NCBI RefSeq assembly: GCF_963674925.1
Contig: NZ_OY771649.1
Location: forward strand, 682,001-746,000
Length of the DNA: 64,000 bases
Reading direction: 5' to 3'
DNA from: an uncultured Draconibacterium sp.
Lineage (GTDB): Bacteria; Bacteroidota; Bacteroidia; Bacteroidales; Prolixibacteraceae
Part shown: positions 27,313 through 36,845 of the stretch, in pieces
Position numbering within the stretch: position 1 is the stretch's first letter
How the letters are laid out: each line of letters begins with the position of its first letter
The notes under the pieces: generated by a model
Told to the model about the DNA's origin: nothing
Database searches by the model: none
What the model saw: the letters and a program-made list of their open reading frames with translations, nothing else
Translations under genes and position numbers: made by a program

Positions 27313-29262
27313 ATGGATAAAAAATCGATTATTGGAATCGTTTTGATCTTTGTGATCCTGGTTATATTTTCATTGATCAACCAGCCATCGGAAGAAGAAG
27401 TTGAAGCTGCAAGGCAACGACGCGATTCCATAGCACAAGTTGAAGCACAACAAGCACTGGAACTGCAAAAAATGCAGGAACAGCAAGAAATGCAAAATGT
27501 GGCTATGGAAGCCGACACTGCAGTTCAGAATCAAATAATGCAGCAGAAAACTGAGGAACTTGGTGTTTTCGGAGCCGCATCAGTTGGTACCGAAGAGTTT
27601 ACCACTCTCGAAAACAACCAGGTTAAAATCACCTTCTCCAATAAAGGGGGACGTATTTACTCGGTTGAGTTGAAAGACTACGAAAGATATGATTCAACAC
27701 AATTAGTTCTTTTTGATGGTCCGAAAACGTTATTTGGTCTGAATTTCTTTGCACAAAACAGAAGTATAAGCACTGATAACCTGTACTTTGAACAGATTGG
27801 CGGCGCAAAAGATGTTGTGGTAAGCGGTCCAAAAGTTCCGAAAGGTGATGAAGGAAGAACGAGGTTTAACAAAGAAAATCCGGGTGAAACAGAATCGGTA
27901 ACCTTCCGTTTGGAAGTTGCACCAGGTAAATTTATTGAATACGTTTATACCTTAGCATACAACTCGTTTTTGGTTGATTTTGATGTGAACATGCAGGGTA
28001 TGGACAGCTACATTTCACGAAATCAATCGTATCTTAATTTTAGCTGGGCCTTTGATGTACCGCGTCAGGAACACTATTCGCGTTTTGGTGAAGACCGCTA
28101 TACTTATATGACCTATAAGTTTTTTGAAGACGATGTCGACAACCTGGATAAAAACAAATCGGACGAAGAAAACCTTTCAACAAGTGTTAAATGGATCGGT
28201 TTTAAGCAGTTATTCTTTAACTCAACTATCATTGGCGATGAAGCATTCCCGAATGCGCAGGTTATTCAGGAAAAATATAAGTACGAAGACAATCAAAAAT
28301 ACCTTGGAAATTTCAAAGCCGATATTGCCATTCCTTTCAACGGAACACAAAGTGAAAAGGTTGGTATGCAGTTTTATTTTGGACCGAACCACTATCAAAC
28401 CCTAAAACAATACGGGCTTGATATGGAACGCCAGATCGATTTGGGATACGCCATTGTTCGTCCGGTAAACCGTTACGTAATTATCCCGGTATTTAACTGG
28501 TTACGTCGTTCTATCGATAACTTTGGTATTATCATCCTGCTGCTTACGCTGATGATTAAATTGGTACTGTTCCCATTTACATACAAGTCATACATGTCGC
28601 AGGCAAAAATGCGTGCATTAAAACCTGAGGTTGATGAAATAAATGCCAAGTTTCCGGGGCAGGATAAAGCCATGGAGAAGCAGCAGGCTACTATGGCACT
28701 GTATCGAAAGGCCGGAGTAAACCCAATGGGAGGTTGTTTGCCGATGGTATTACAGATGCCAATTCTGTTTGCCATGTTCTTTTTCTTCCCAACATCAATT
28801 GAGTTAAGAGGACAAAGTTTCTTATGGGCACAGGACTTATCAACCTATGATTCGATTCTGAGCTGGGATTTTACAATTCCGGTGATCGGCAACTTTATGG
28901 GTAACCACCTTAGCTTATTTACAATATTAATGACCATCACTACGATCATTTCTACTAAGCTAAGTCAATCAGCGACTCCGAGTCAGGGAATGCCGGGAAT
29001 GAAAAGCATGATGTACATTATGCCGGTTATGTTCTTCTTCCTGTTGAACAGCTATCCATCAGGTTTGAGTTACTACTATTTCCTTGCAAACCTTATTACT
29101 ATTGGTCAAACTTACCTGATCCGCTCGTTTGTGGATGATGATAAGATTAGAGCTCAGCTGCAGGCCAATAAAAAGAAACCGGCGAAAAAGCAGTCAAGTT
29201 TCCAGAAACGTTTGGAAGATATGGCTAAACAGCGCGGAGTTCAAGCACCAAAAAGAAAATAA
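27313..29262 (+). CDS. yidC: Membrane protein insertase YidC
   Basis: 649 residues. N-terminal membrane anchor (about 5-22), a Gln/Glu-rich linker, a large periplasmic beta domain (about 90-350) and the C-terminal Oxa1/Alb3 core with five membrane segments beginning at NFGIIILLLTLMIKLVLFPFT. The basic tail (KKKPAKKQSSFQKRLEDMAKQRG) fits ribosome contact. It inserts and folds inner-membrane proteins with or without SecYEG. The neighbouring pyrG is upstream in the same direction, and a strong terminator follows. Confidence 0.96.
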   Translation: MDKKSIIGIVLIFVILVIFSLINQPSEEEVEAARQRRDSIAQVEAQQALELQKMQEQQEMQNVAMEADTAVQNQIMQQKTEELGVFGAASVGTEEFTTLENNQVKITFSNKGGRIYSVELKDYERYDSTQLVLFDGPKTLFGLNFFAQNRSISTDNLYFEQIGGAKDVVVSGPKVPKGDEGRTRFNKENPGETESVTFRLEVAPGKFIEYVYTLAYNSFLVDFDVNMQGMDSYISRNQSYLNFSWAFDVPRQEHYSRFGEDRYTYMTYKFFEDDVDNLDKNKSDEENLSTSVKWIGFKQLFFNSTIIGDEAFPNAQVIQEKYKYEDNQKYLGNFKADIAIPFNGTQSEKVGMQFYFGPNHYQTLKQYGLDMERQIDLGYAIVRPVNRYVIIPVFNWLRRSIDNFGIIILLLTLMIKLVLFPFTYKSYMSQAKMRALKPEVDEINAKFPGQDKAMEKQQATMALYRKAGVNPMGGCLPMVLQMPILFAMFFFFPTSIELRGQSFLWAQDLSTYDSILSWDFTIPVIGNFMGNHLSLFTILMTITTIISTKLSQSATPSQGMPGMKSMMYIMPVMFFFLLNSYPSGLSYYYFLANLITIGQTYLIRSFVDDDKIRAQLQANKKKPAKKQSSFQKRLEDMAKQRGVQAPKRK

Positions 29263-29282
29263 TAAACGATTAGTATAGAAAA

Positions 29283-29317
29283 AAGCCGGCTAAGAGATTT
29301 CTTAGCCGGCTTTTTTT
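29283..29317 (+). terminator. Intrinsic terminator of pyrG-yidC
   Basis: AAGCCGGCTAAGA (29283-29295), loop GATT, TCTTAGCCGGCTT (29300-29312), then T residues to 29317. Confidence 0.93.
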
Positions 29318-29335
29318 ATTGTTTACGGTTAGCTG

Positions 29336-29974
29336 TTAAAACAGTAATCCCAGGCTTATTGAAGCCATTTTGTTGTGTAGATCGGGTTCTGATTTGTACA
29401 CTTCAATAAATCCCATATCGTAGTTTAAACCTACTTGTAAGGCTTTCTGATTAAATACCGGAAACTCCATTCCCAGTTCCAGCCCCAAACCGGCATCAAA
29501 GTCTTTGGTATCGCTTTTCATATCGAAAGTTACATCATCCAACTCTCCTTCAGCATCAAGTATGTAGCTTAAGTACGGGCCAACAGCAAAATACAGGCGT
29601 TGTCCTTTTTTGAAACCGGCTTTTTCTCCTGCCGAAAATTCAGCTTTTACAGGCAGCGATAGATACTGAAGTTTGTTCGTTACATCCACATTCTCCTCGG
29701 TAAAACTGCGTCCTTTTTGTTGGTACTCCAAACCACTCTTTAAGGCAAAACCTTCTGAAATCTGGTACTTTCCAACAAAACCTATAGTTGGGCTAAAGCG
29801 CACATCGCAGTTATTGGCCAATTCTAACATATCAGACTGGCAAGCTGCGCCTGCGCCAATTTTAATTCCGTAACTCATTTGAGCTTTTGATGCCAATGAA
29901 AGGCCCATTGTCAAAACTCCAACCAGCATTAGGCTGTAGAGTATTTTTCCTGAATAATTTGTTCTCTGTTTCAT
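29336..29974 (-). CDS. Outer-membrane beta-barrel protein (PorT-like)
   Basis: 212 residues with a signal peptide (about 1-32, ending ASKAQ). The rest is a small barrel of the OMP_b-brl_2/PorT type: MSYGIKIGAGA at the start, GFALKSGLEYQQKG, LQYLSLPVKAEF and LYFAVGPYLSYIL are characteristic strand patterns, and the chain ends in F. Proteins of this kind sit in the outer membrane; a specific function such as type IX secretion is known only for PorT itself and is not implied here. It has a divergent neighbour upstream only after a further minus-strand gene. Confidence 0.82.
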   Translation of the reverse strand: MKQRTNYSGKILYSLMLVGVLTMGLSLASKAQMSYGIKIGAGAACQSDMLELANNCDVRFSPTIGFVGKYQISEGFALKSGLEYQQKGRSFTEENVDVTNKLQYLSLPVKAEFSAGEKAGFKKGQRLYFAVGPYLSYILDAEGELDDVTFDMKSDTKDFDAGLGLELGMEFPVFNQKALQVGLNYDMGFIEVYKSEPDLHNKMASISLGLLF

Positions 29975-30055
29975 TTTAATTCTGTTTTCTATTTATTATT
30001 GTTTTGTATATTTTGAACTATTATCTAAAATATTCGAATTATGACATAAAAAATT

Positions 30056-30631
30056 TTAGGTACAAATACCGTAAAAGAACATATCAATTACATTATTGAT
30101 TTTTGTAATCGATTCCTCGCTGGTTTTCGATTTGGTTAATAAGGGAACTTCAAAACCAATCATACAGGTAAGAATCGCTTCACTGGTAAAATTGGCATCA
30201 ACAGGTTTAAATTCCTTTCGGTTAATACCTTCGTTTATAATTCCGGCAATCATTACAATCTCAAGATCCCGGTAGTTATTCTGTATTTTTTCAATAAAAG
30301 CAAAGGTTGCCAGAAAATTGTCGTTTAATGCCGTTGCCAGGTTGCCTCGTTGAACAAATCGTTTCATACGGATATTCACATAACTTCTTAACTTATCGAC
30401 TGCCGGGTGCGACGAGTTTATTGCCTTGTTTATTTCGGCTACCAACTGTTTTGCTTCATGTGCCACAACGGCCTCAAAAACCTCTTCTTTATTCTTGAAA
30501 TAATAGTAAAGCGAACTTTTTCCTTTGCCTGCAGCGAAAGCAATGTCGTCCATAGTTGTTTTTTTAAAACCATAACGTTCAAAAACGATTCCGGCTGCTT
30601 CAATAAATTGTTGTTTCGAGTTCGTGCTCAT
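30056..30631 (-). CDS. TetR-family transcriptional regulator
   Basis: 191 residues from ATG 30631 (the longer ORF adds 11 poorly fitting residues). The N-terminal helix-turn-helix is clear: FIEAAGIVFERYGFKKTTMDDIAFAAGKGKSSLYYYFKNKEEVFEAVV (written here in part as AGKGKSSLYYYFKNKEE). The C-terminal ligand domain is all helical and not assignable to a ligand. The outer-membrane barrel gene follows on the same strand after 81 bp, and the DUF2490 gene is divergent; either may be its target. Confidence 0.9.
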   Translation of the reverse strand: MSTNSKQQFIEAAGIVFERYGFKKTTMDDIAFAAGKGKSSLYYYFKNKEEVFEAVVAHEAKQLVAEINKAINSSHPAVDKLRSYVNIRMKRFVQRGNLATALNDNFLATFAFIEKIQNNYRDLEIVMIAGIINEGINRKEFKPVDANFTSEAILTCMIGFEVPLLTKSKTSEESITKINNVIDMFFYGICT

Positions 30632-30814
30632 AATTATTTTCTTTATTCGACGATTTTGTTCCAAATGTACAAGATTTTTATTGCTTATTTAAATAGTATT
30701 ACCTGATGTGAGAAAGTATTATCCTGAATTGTCAATTTTAACTTTTGAAATGAATAATGATATTTAATTATAAATTCTGTTAAGGAGAATATATTGTTTT
30801 CTATTTTTGCATTC

Positions 30815-31459
30815 ATGCCAAAATTGTACGTAATATTATTATTGATTTTTGCAGGCATACACAGTTTTGCACAAGAGCGTCCGTTTGTACTTTGGAACAA
30901 AAACCAGGTTGATATAGAACCCTGGAATAAAATAAGTATAACTGTTGCCGAGAAAATGCATTATTCACCTAAACGCACAACGCTCGATTTAAAATATGGT
31001 GAAATACTAATTGAGCATCAGGTATTAAACTGGCTTGAATATGGTGCCGGTTTCAGGGTAAGCTATGCAAACCTTCAGATTGGTGAATGGTTGCAGGAGA
31101 ACCGTCCCATAGTTTTTGTAAATTTAGGAAAAGACCTTAAAAATTTTGAATTCGACTTTTATAACCGTTTTGAATACAGAACCTTTAAATCGCTGAGTAA
31201 CTACTTCAGGTACAGGCAGTCGTTACGTATGAAATTTCCCGCGATTACCGAGTGGGGATTACAATTTTATTTGCAGGAAGAATCGTTTTTAAAGCTAAAT
31301 GGTCAGGGCACACACCTGGCTCGGTTTTATTCGGGATTAACAGCCTTTGAAAAGGAGCACATCGAAATTAAAATTTATTATGCGCTGCAAAAACAAGAAG
31401 TGCTGAATAATTGGTTATCGGCTGATATTCTTGGGTTAAATTTGAGTTTTCAAATTTAA
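30815..31459 (+). CDS. DUF2490-like outer-membrane protein
   Basis: 214 residues from ATG 30815, chosen to begin a signal peptide (MPKLYVILLLIFAGIHSFAQ). The mature part alternates hydrophobic and polar residues with many aromatics and ends in LGLNLSFQI, consistent with a beta-barrel. Phrases such as FEFDFYNRFEYRTFK and YFRYRQSLRMKFP match the DUF2490 pattern. Function unknown. It is divergent from the TetR gene. Confidence 0.72.
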   Translation: MPKLYVILLLIFAGIHSFAQERPFVLWNKNQVDIEPWNKISITVAEKMHYSPKRTTLDLKYGEILIEHQVLNWLEYGAGFRVSYANLQIGEWLQENRPIVFVNLGKDLKNFEFDFYNRFEYRTFKSLSNYFRYRQSLRMKFPAITEWGLQFYLQEESFLKLNGQGTHLARFYSGLTAFEKEHIEIKIYYALQKQEVLNNWLSADILGLNLSFQI

Positions 31460-31536
31460 GCTTTATCTCCTTCGCTTTAAACTAAACATTTGATATGCGG
31501 TCTAATCTGTTGATTATACAATTAAAAACAGGTTTT

Positions 31537-31935
31537 ATGAAAAGATTAGCATTTTTATTGGTAGTAGTTCTGATAGGAACAACTGTGGCTATGGCCCAAA
31601 ACAGGGGAGGGCAACGTCAGTTTAACCCGGAGGAAATGGCAAAAAGACAAACTGAGCAATTTAAAACGGAGTTGAAATTAAACGATACCCAGGCAGAAAA
31701 GATGGAAAAGGTTCTGCAGGCATCTTACAAAGAAATGTCGACTTTACGCGAGGAAATGAGGGGAGAGGAAGACCGTACAAAAATGCGGGAGAAGATGACC
31801 GAATGGAGAACAAACCAACAGAAAGAGATTAAGAAAATCCTGACTGATGAGCAGTTTGTAAAGTATGAGAAATTGATGGAAGAAAGAAGAGCCAACAGAA
31901 GAGGTGGCCCTGGCGGCGGCGGACAATCAGATTGA
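31537..31935 (+). CDS. Small exported helical protein, Spy/CpxP- or DUF4890-like
   Basis: 132 residues from ATG 31537, giving a good signal peptide (about 1-20, VAMAQ). The mature part is charged and helical, with two related segments LKLNDTQAEKMEKVL and ILTDEQFVKYEKLMEE resembling the LTxxQ repeats of Spy/CpxP chaperones. The end is Arg/Gly rich (RRGGPGGGGQ). A periplasmic chaperone or metal-responsive role is possible but not shown. Confidence 0.72.
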   Translation: MKRLAFLLVVVLIGTTVAMAQNRGGQRQFNPEEMAKRQTEQFKTELKLNDTQAEKMEKVLQASYKEMSTLREEMRGEEDRTKMREKMTEWRTNQQKEIKKILTDEQFVKYEKLMEERRANRRGGPGGGGQSD

Positions 31936-31953
31936 AAAACAATTATAAAATAG

Positions 31954-31986
31954 AAGAGGGTTGTATTGTGTCAATCCTCTTTTTTA
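31954..31986 (+). terminator. Intrinsic terminator of the Spy-like gene
   Basis: AAGAGGGTTG (31954-31963) pairs with CAATCCTCTT (31972-31981), one G-T pair, followed by T residues. Confidence 0.8.
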
Positions 31987-32017
31987 TTTGAGAGATGGCA
32001 GGATTTATACTTCACAT

Positions 32018-32053
32018 AAAAAAGAAAAACCTCTTCAAAAAAAATTGAAGAGG
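32018..32053 (-). terminator. Intrinsic terminator of tRNA-Pro
   Basis: Read on the minus strand: CCTCTTCAA, loop of six T, TTGAAGAGG, then a T-rich tail. It begins 12 nt after the tRNA 3' end. Confidence 0.85.
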
Positions 32054-32064
32054 CTTTCCCTCAG

Positions 32065-32139
32065 TCGGGATGACAGGATTTGAACCTGCGACCCCGTCGT
32101 CCCGAACGACGTACGCTACCGGACTGCGCTACATCCCGA
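32065..32139 (-). tRNA. tRNA-Pro (anticodon CGG)
   Basis: 75 nt on the minus strand. The acceptor stem is TCGGGAT/ATCCCGA. The anticodon stem CGTCG/CGACG encloses loop TTCGGGA, with anticodon CGG reading the proline codon CCG. The T-loop is TTCAAAT with a CAGG/CCTG core stem. CCA is not encoded. A terminator follows. Confidence 0.96.
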
Positions 32140-32189
32140 TGTCTTTATTGTATAAACAAAGAACTGTATTTTATCAATTATCGATAGAA

Positions 32190-32288
32190 GTACGCTATCC
32201 CGATTTTCTTCAATTTACAATTGATTAGAAAATCGAGGACTCACGATGACTTTGTCATCGGAGCCGGACTGCGCTACATCTCCCGATG
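32190..32288 (-). pseudogene. Remnant related to tRNA-Pro
   Basis: CCGGACTGCGCTACATC-TCCCGATG at 32264-32288 repeats the 5' third of the tRNA gene (32119-32141) with a 2-base insertion. GTACGCTA and TCCCGAT at 32190-32203 repeat further fragments. Between them is an unrelated perfect hairpin CGATGAC-TTT-GTCATCG (32244-32260). It cannot fold as a tRNA. Confidence 0.6.
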
Positions 32289-32446
32289 CCTAAACATCGA
32301 GGATTCTCGGTGAAACCGGAACCGAAAATTGAGGTTGCTAATTTAAGTAAAAATTAAAAAATAACTTAGCCCAAGGAATAGAAAAAATTCACAACTGATT
32401 TATCTGTTTTATTTGCTATTTTGATCATCAGTTCAAAAGGCAGATT

Positions 32447-32941
32447 ATGAAAGAATTAGAAAAAGTGGAATTGAGTATAATAGGAACAATTTCTACACCG
32501 CATAAAACCATTACAAACATTCCGATTCAGTCGGTTGGGGCAAAAGAGTACATTGGCGTCATTGAGCTGGAGCCACATTTAACTCCGGCTTTGGAAGGGC
32601 TCGAGGGCTTTTCGAATTTGATTTTGCTTTACCATCTTCATCTGGTTAACGGCTATAAACTAAAAGTAAAACCATTTATGGACGACAAGGAGCACGGTGT
32701 TTTTGCAACACGATCGCCCAAACGCCCGTCACCAATCGGAATGTCAACTGTTGAGTTACTTAAAATTGAAGGAAATAGAATCTGGTTTACCGGTGCCGAT
32801 ATGCTGGACGGAACACCACTGATTGATATTAAACCTTTCTTCAGGCAAGTAGATAACCGCCCCGGTGCAATTAGTGGCTGGCTGGATGCAAAAGACGATG
32901 ATTTACCCGCCAAACACCGTTCCGATGATCGTTTTGCTTAA
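32447..32941 (+). CDS. trmO: tRNA (N6-threonylcarbamoyladenosine37-N6)-methyltransferase, TsaA/TrmO family
   Basis: 164 residues, a single TsaA-like beta-barrel domain. The signature GVFATRSPKRPSPIGMSTVELL is present, as is the later DGTPLIDIKPF. TrmO uses S-adenosylmethionine to methylate t6A37 in tRNAs that read ACY codons. The E. coli protein is longer by a C-terminal extension, absent here as in many short homologues, so some would annotate it only as TsaA-like. It ends 5 bp from the convergent PBP gene. Confidence 0.88.
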   Translation: MKELEKVELSIIGTISTPHKTITNIPIQSVGAKEYIGVIELEPHLTPALEGLEGFSNLILLYHLHLVNGYKLKVKPFMDDKEHGVFATRSPKRPSPIGMSTVELLKIEGNRIWFTGADMLDGTPLIDIKPFFRQVDNRPGAISGWLDAKDDDLPAKHRSDDRFA

Positions 32942-32946
32942 TTGCT

Positions 32947-35325
32947 CTACTTGTCTTTTTTACTAAATATACCTTTGATCTTTTTCCAGAGCTGACCTTT
33001 TTCTTTCTCCTCCGCTTTAACGTCAGGTCGGTCTTTCAGGTTTTCATTCTCTTTCTTCCCAAAAATACCGGCAAAATCGAAGCCGTGTTTTTCAATATCC
33101 AGCACTTCCCTGTATTCCGGTTCATTTAACATGGCCAGTAATTCCGGCTCAGGATCGGGGAAAGTACTGTATTGCAAGTGTGAAAATTTCTTGTCGCGAT
33201 AGGTTTTATAGAAGAACTTTCCAACAATTGGCAAAGCCATGTACGCACCTTGTCCATAAGTTGTTGTACGGAAATGAACGCGCGGATCGTCGGCGCCCAC
33301 CCAGCAACCGGTTACCAACTCGGGAGTGAGACCGATAAACCAACCATCCGAGTTATTTTGCGTTGTACCTGTTTTCCCGGCAAACTCTCCCGGGATTTTA
33401 TAAATGGTACGGATTCCTCGTCCGGTTCCACCATCTACAACAGCTTCCATCATATTTATTACTGCCCTGCAATTTTCTGGTGACACCACCGGCTCATTTG
33501 GCAAATCATAATCAAAAGTTTCAAGCACTTTCCCGTTCTTGTCGGCAATTTGCAACAGGTAATTCGCTTTTACCGGTTTTCCGTCGTTTACAACGCCGGC
33601 AAAAGCTTCCACCATTTCTTTTAGTGATACTGAAGCTACTCCAAGTGCCAGGGAAGGATAGTCGGGAAGATCGGCCGAAATTCCCAGGTCTCGGGCGATA
33701 TCAATGGTTTCATCAATTCCGGCTTCCAAAAGCACATCAACCGAAACAGTATTTAACGATTTTGCCAGGGCTCCTTTCATGGAGTAGTAGCCGCCATATT
33801 CGTTGTGCGAATTCCGCGGTGCCCAGTCTTTATATTCCTCGTAAACCTTGTATTGATTTACAAAATAAGTATCTGCCGAAATATCTTCTTCCAACGCTGC
33901 CAGGTAAACAAACGGTTTGAATGTTGATCCGGTTTGTCGCGGCGCAGTAACATGGTCGTACTTAAAAAAGCGGTAATCGATTCCGCCAACCCAGGCTTTT
34001 AAGTGCGAAGTGTGTGGATCGATAGCAATAAATCCGGCATTTAGCATTTTCAGGTAGTGCTTTAATGAATCGAGGCGTGACACCTCCACATTTTCAATAC
34101 CATCCCAGGTAAATAACGATGCATGTGTTTTTTCTGAATATTTTTTTAGCTCCTCAGAATAACTGGCACCACTGTTATTCTGATTCTGAATAGCACTTTT
34201 TAAAACCTCCGGATTCTCTCTGAAAATATCTCTCGATTTCCAGTGGTCATCAAATACCTTTTGCAGGTTTTTCATGTATTCTTTTACCGACTGTTGTGCG
34301 TAAAGCTGTAGGTTGTAATCAATACTTGTTGTAATCTTTAAACCATCGGTGTACAAGTTGTAATGTTCGCCTTTTTCATTTACATTATCCTCGCACCAAT
34401 CCAGTAATTCTGGCTTTAAGCGCTCCAGAAAATAGGGGGAAGGTCCCTGGTTATACGAAATCAGGCGGTAATGCATTCCCAATGGTTTTTCTTTGTATTT
34501 CTGGGCATCGGCGGCGTTCAGGTAATTATTCTTTACCATAAGGTCGATCACCACATTTCGGCGGCCAATGGCACGATCGGGATGAGTTCGAGGATTGTAG
34601 TAGTTGTTGGCTTTTAGCATACCAACCAAAACTGCCGCTTCGTGTACATCCAGACTTTTGGGAGATTTGGAGAAGAAACGCTCGGCAGCAACCTCAATTC
34701 CAAATGTATTTTCGGCAAAGGGAACCGTATTCAGATATAAAGCCAGAATTTCCTGTTTATTATAAATACGCTCTAAACGATAAGCGATAATTGCTTCCCG
34801 CAGCTTATTCACCGGCATCGATAAAGGTCCGTAATCAACCCGGGGAAACAGGTTCTTGGCAATTTGCTGACTGATGGTACTTCCGCCTCCGGCAGCATCG
34901 TTGCGTAAAATAATGGATTTAAAAAGTACCCGCGCCAAAGCAATTTCATCAATACCACGATGCTCGTAAAAACGCGAATCTTCAGTAGCAACAAGGGCAT
35001 TTATTACATTAGGCGAAATTTCGTCGAAAGAGACATAACTTCTGTTTTCCACGTAATACCGGCCAAGTATCTTCCCGTCGACTGAATAGACTTCCGAGGC
35101 CAGTGGGTTGTTGATCTGATGTAACTGTGTTTTAGAAGGAACCGGGCCTAATACGCCCAGAAAAACCAGGATAAAGAACAAACATCCGAGTAAGAATAGT
35201 ACCACTCCGGCTTTAAAAATAAAACTGAGCAGCGGATATTTTTTACCTGTTTTCTTCGATTTCCCTTTCTTTCTGTTCACCGGCTTTTTGGTCCGGGAAG
35301 TTGTATTTGTTGTCTTTTTTGCCAC
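32947..35325 (-). CDS. mrcA: Class A penicillin-binding protein (PBP1A-type)
   Basis: 792 residues. A Lys/Arg/Thr-rich cytoplasmic head (about 1-30), one membrane segment (about 32-55), a GT51 glycosyltransferase with the catalytic Glu in ATEDSRFYEHRGID, and a transpeptidase with TGSTFKPF (Ser nucleophile), SLN and KTGTTQ motifs. It polymerises and cross-links peptidoglycan. It ends in a charged tail (ENLKDRPDVKAEEKEKGQLWKK). The convergent trmO gene ends 5 bp away. Confidence 0.95.
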   Translation of the reverse strand: MAKKTTNTTSRTKKPVNRKKGKSKKTGKKYPLLSFIFKAGVVLFLLGCLFFILVFLGVLGPVPSKTQLHQINNPLASEVYSVDGKILGRYYVENRSYVSFDEISPNVINALVATEDSRFYEHRGIDEIALARVLFKSIILRNDAAGGGSTISQQIAKNLFPRVDYGPLSMPVNKLREAIIAYRLERIYNKQEILALYLNTVPFAENTFGIEVAAERFFSKSPKSLDVHEAAVLVGMLKANNYYNPRTHPDRAIGRRNVVIDLMVKNNYLNAADAQKYKEKPLGMHYRLISYNQGPSPYFLERLKPELLDWCEDNVNEKGEHYNLYTDGLKITTSIDYNLQLYAQQSVKEYMKNLQKVFDDHWKSRDIFRENPEVLKSAIQNQNNSGASYSEELKKYSEKTHASLFTWDGIENVEVSRLDSLKHYLKMLNAGFIAIDPHTSHLKAWVGGIDYRFFKYDHVTAPRQTGSTFKPFVYLAALEEDISADTYFVNQYKVYEEYKDWAPRNSHNEYGGYYSMKGALAKSLNTVSVDVLLEAGIDETIDIARDLGISADLPDYPSLALGVASVSLKEMVEAFAGVVNDGKPVKANYLLQIADKNGKVLETFDYDLPNEPVVSPENCRAVINMMEAVVDGGTGRGIRTIYKIPGEFAGKTGTTQNNSDGWFIGLTPELVTGCWVGADDPRVHFRTTTYGQGAYMALPIVGKFFYKTYRDKKFSHLQYSTFPDPEPELLAMLNEPEYREVLDIEKHGFDFAGIFGKKENENLKDRPDVKAEEKEKGQLWKKIKGIFSKKDK

Positions 35326-35418
35326 GCGACAAAAGTATTATTTTAAACAATGTTCTTGTTTATCAAACTAAAATGAATTGAAAATATTATAAACGAGGCT
35401 TTGTTTATATTCTAATTG

Positions 35419-35898
35419 TTAAACAATGATCTCTTTTACGAAATACCAGGTCATCATACCCGATGCGATAAGTTTCAGTAATGTCCCGGCCAAAAAACCC
35501 ATGAACGAACCAAAACCTGATTTCAAGGCGGCTCCCGAGTCTTTTCCAACGGTAAGTTCACCAACAACAGCACCAATGAACGGACCGATTATTATGCCAA
35601 AAGGAGGGAAGAAAAACATTCCTATTACCAGACCGATAATGCTGCCCCAAACGCCGCGTTTACTTCCGCCGAACTTTTTGGTTCCCCAGGCCGGAATAAG
35701 GTAATCGAGTGCATAAACTACAACCGTAATTATAGCCCATATAATCAGAAATTTTGAAGAGAACTGATAACGCCCGGTGAAATGCAGTAACAAAAGGCCA
35801 ATATAACTTAAAGGAGGCCCCGGAATGATGGGTAAAACGCAACCTAAAACTCCACTGATAATAAAAAGTGCTCCTAAAACGATTAATAGAATGTCCAT
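35419..35898 (-). CDS. DUF456 membrane protein
   Basis: 159 residues, small and Gly-rich, with hydrophobic segments near 3-40, 48-68, 85-115 and 128-150. The block GCVLPIIPGPPLSYIGLLLL and the middle PAWGTKKFGGSKRGVWGSIIGLVIG are typical of DUF456. Function unknown. It lies in a run of minus-strand membrane-protein genes with the CPBP protease and the GtrA-like protein. Confidence 0.88.
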   Translation of the reverse strand: MDILLIVLGALFIISGVLGCVLPIIPGPPLSYIGLLLLHFTGRYQFSSKFLIIWAIITVVVYALDYLIPAWGTKKFGGSKRGVWGSIIGLVIGMFFFPPFGIIIGPFIGAVVGELTVGKDSGAALKSGFGSFMGFLAGTLLKLIASGMMTWYFVKEIIV

Positions 35899-35975
35899 AT
35901 TTTTAAATTAATTACGGGCGTAAAAATAGCGTTTACTCCTTTTCGGGGTGAATATTTTCGGTGAACAGACGCTTA

Positions 35976-36791
35976 TCATCGACGTTTGCCAAACCAGGGA
36001 ATACTTGTGAAATACATTAGCACCAAGGAAAGCGCCATCACAAGTGCACTTAGCATCAACAGATTATTTCGCTCTAAAAGGTAGATGGAATGTTCGCGAA
36101 TTTGTTGCCAGTAAGTTACGGAAAGCAATACCATGGCATTATTAATGGAGTGCCCGATTATAGCAACAAATATATTACGTGTGCGCAACATCAGCCAGCC
36201 AAGCAGTAGCCCCAGCAGAAACGTAGCCGGCATTTGCCAGGGATTTAAATGAAACAGGGAGAACAAAAGTGCCGACATAAATACGGCAACAAATCCATTA
36301 TAATTTTTTCTGAATCCGTTAAATATCAGGCCTCTGAAGATTAGTTCTTCAACAACAGGTGCAATAACAGCAACTTTCAGGAAAGCGCCCATAAAACCAT
36401 AGTCGCCTTCAAAAATACGATCGAAAAGTTCCCAAAACCAGGGTGGGGCAGGTAACATCTTTTCAACCCATATATTAACATCTTCCAAAATGTTATGTGC
36501 GCCCCAAAGAAACGTTACAACCGGAATAAGTACCAAAGGATTAAAAAGTTTAACAGGGAAGATCTCCAAAACAGGAGCTTTTGCTTTTCGAATTCCATAA
36601 AGAAGAATAAATACTACGGAACCAACACCAAGTGCAATTTTTTTAACCGGGTTATAAAGGTATTCGGTGCCTTTGTAATAATCGATTACCGCCAACGGAA
36701 AATCAACAACGGTTTGAATAAAAATGTAAAGAATAACAAGGTGAATGCCCTGTAAAATGGTTGGATAATATTTAATACGGTTCTCTTCCAT
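35976..36791 (-). CDS. CPBP-family intramembrane glutamic endopeptidase
   Basis: 271 residues with about eight hydrophobic segments. The three catalytic motifs of the ABI/CPBP (Rce1-like) family are visible: VEELIFRGL (EExxxR), FSLFHLNPWQ (FxxxH) and IGHSINNAMV (HxxxN). The family includes prenyl-protein endopeptidases and bacteriocin-immunity proteins. The substrate here is unknown. Confidence 0.9.
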   Translation of the reverse strand: MEENRIKYYPTILQGIHLVILYIFIQTVVDFPLAVIDYYKGTEYLYNPVKKIALGVGSVVFILLYGIRKAKAPVLEIFPVKLFNPLVLIPVVTFLWGAHNILEDVNIWVEKMLPAPPWFWELFDRIFEGDYGFMGAFLKVAVIAPVVEELIFRGLIFNGFRKNYNGFVAVFMSALLFSLFHLNPWQMPATFLLGLLLGWLMLRTRNIFVAIIGHSINNAMVLLSVTYWQQIREHSIYLLERNNLLMLSALVMALSLVLMYFTSIPWFGKRR

Positions 36792-36845
36792 ACAGCTAAT
36801 AAATATAGTACAATCCGTAAAACTAATGTTAACATGAATGAAATT

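Noticed and set aside
32947..35325. An operon of the PBP gene with the DUF456-CPBP-GtrA genes
   Set aside because: There is a 93-bp AT-rich gap before the PBP gene and no functional link; co-transcription is possible but not supported.
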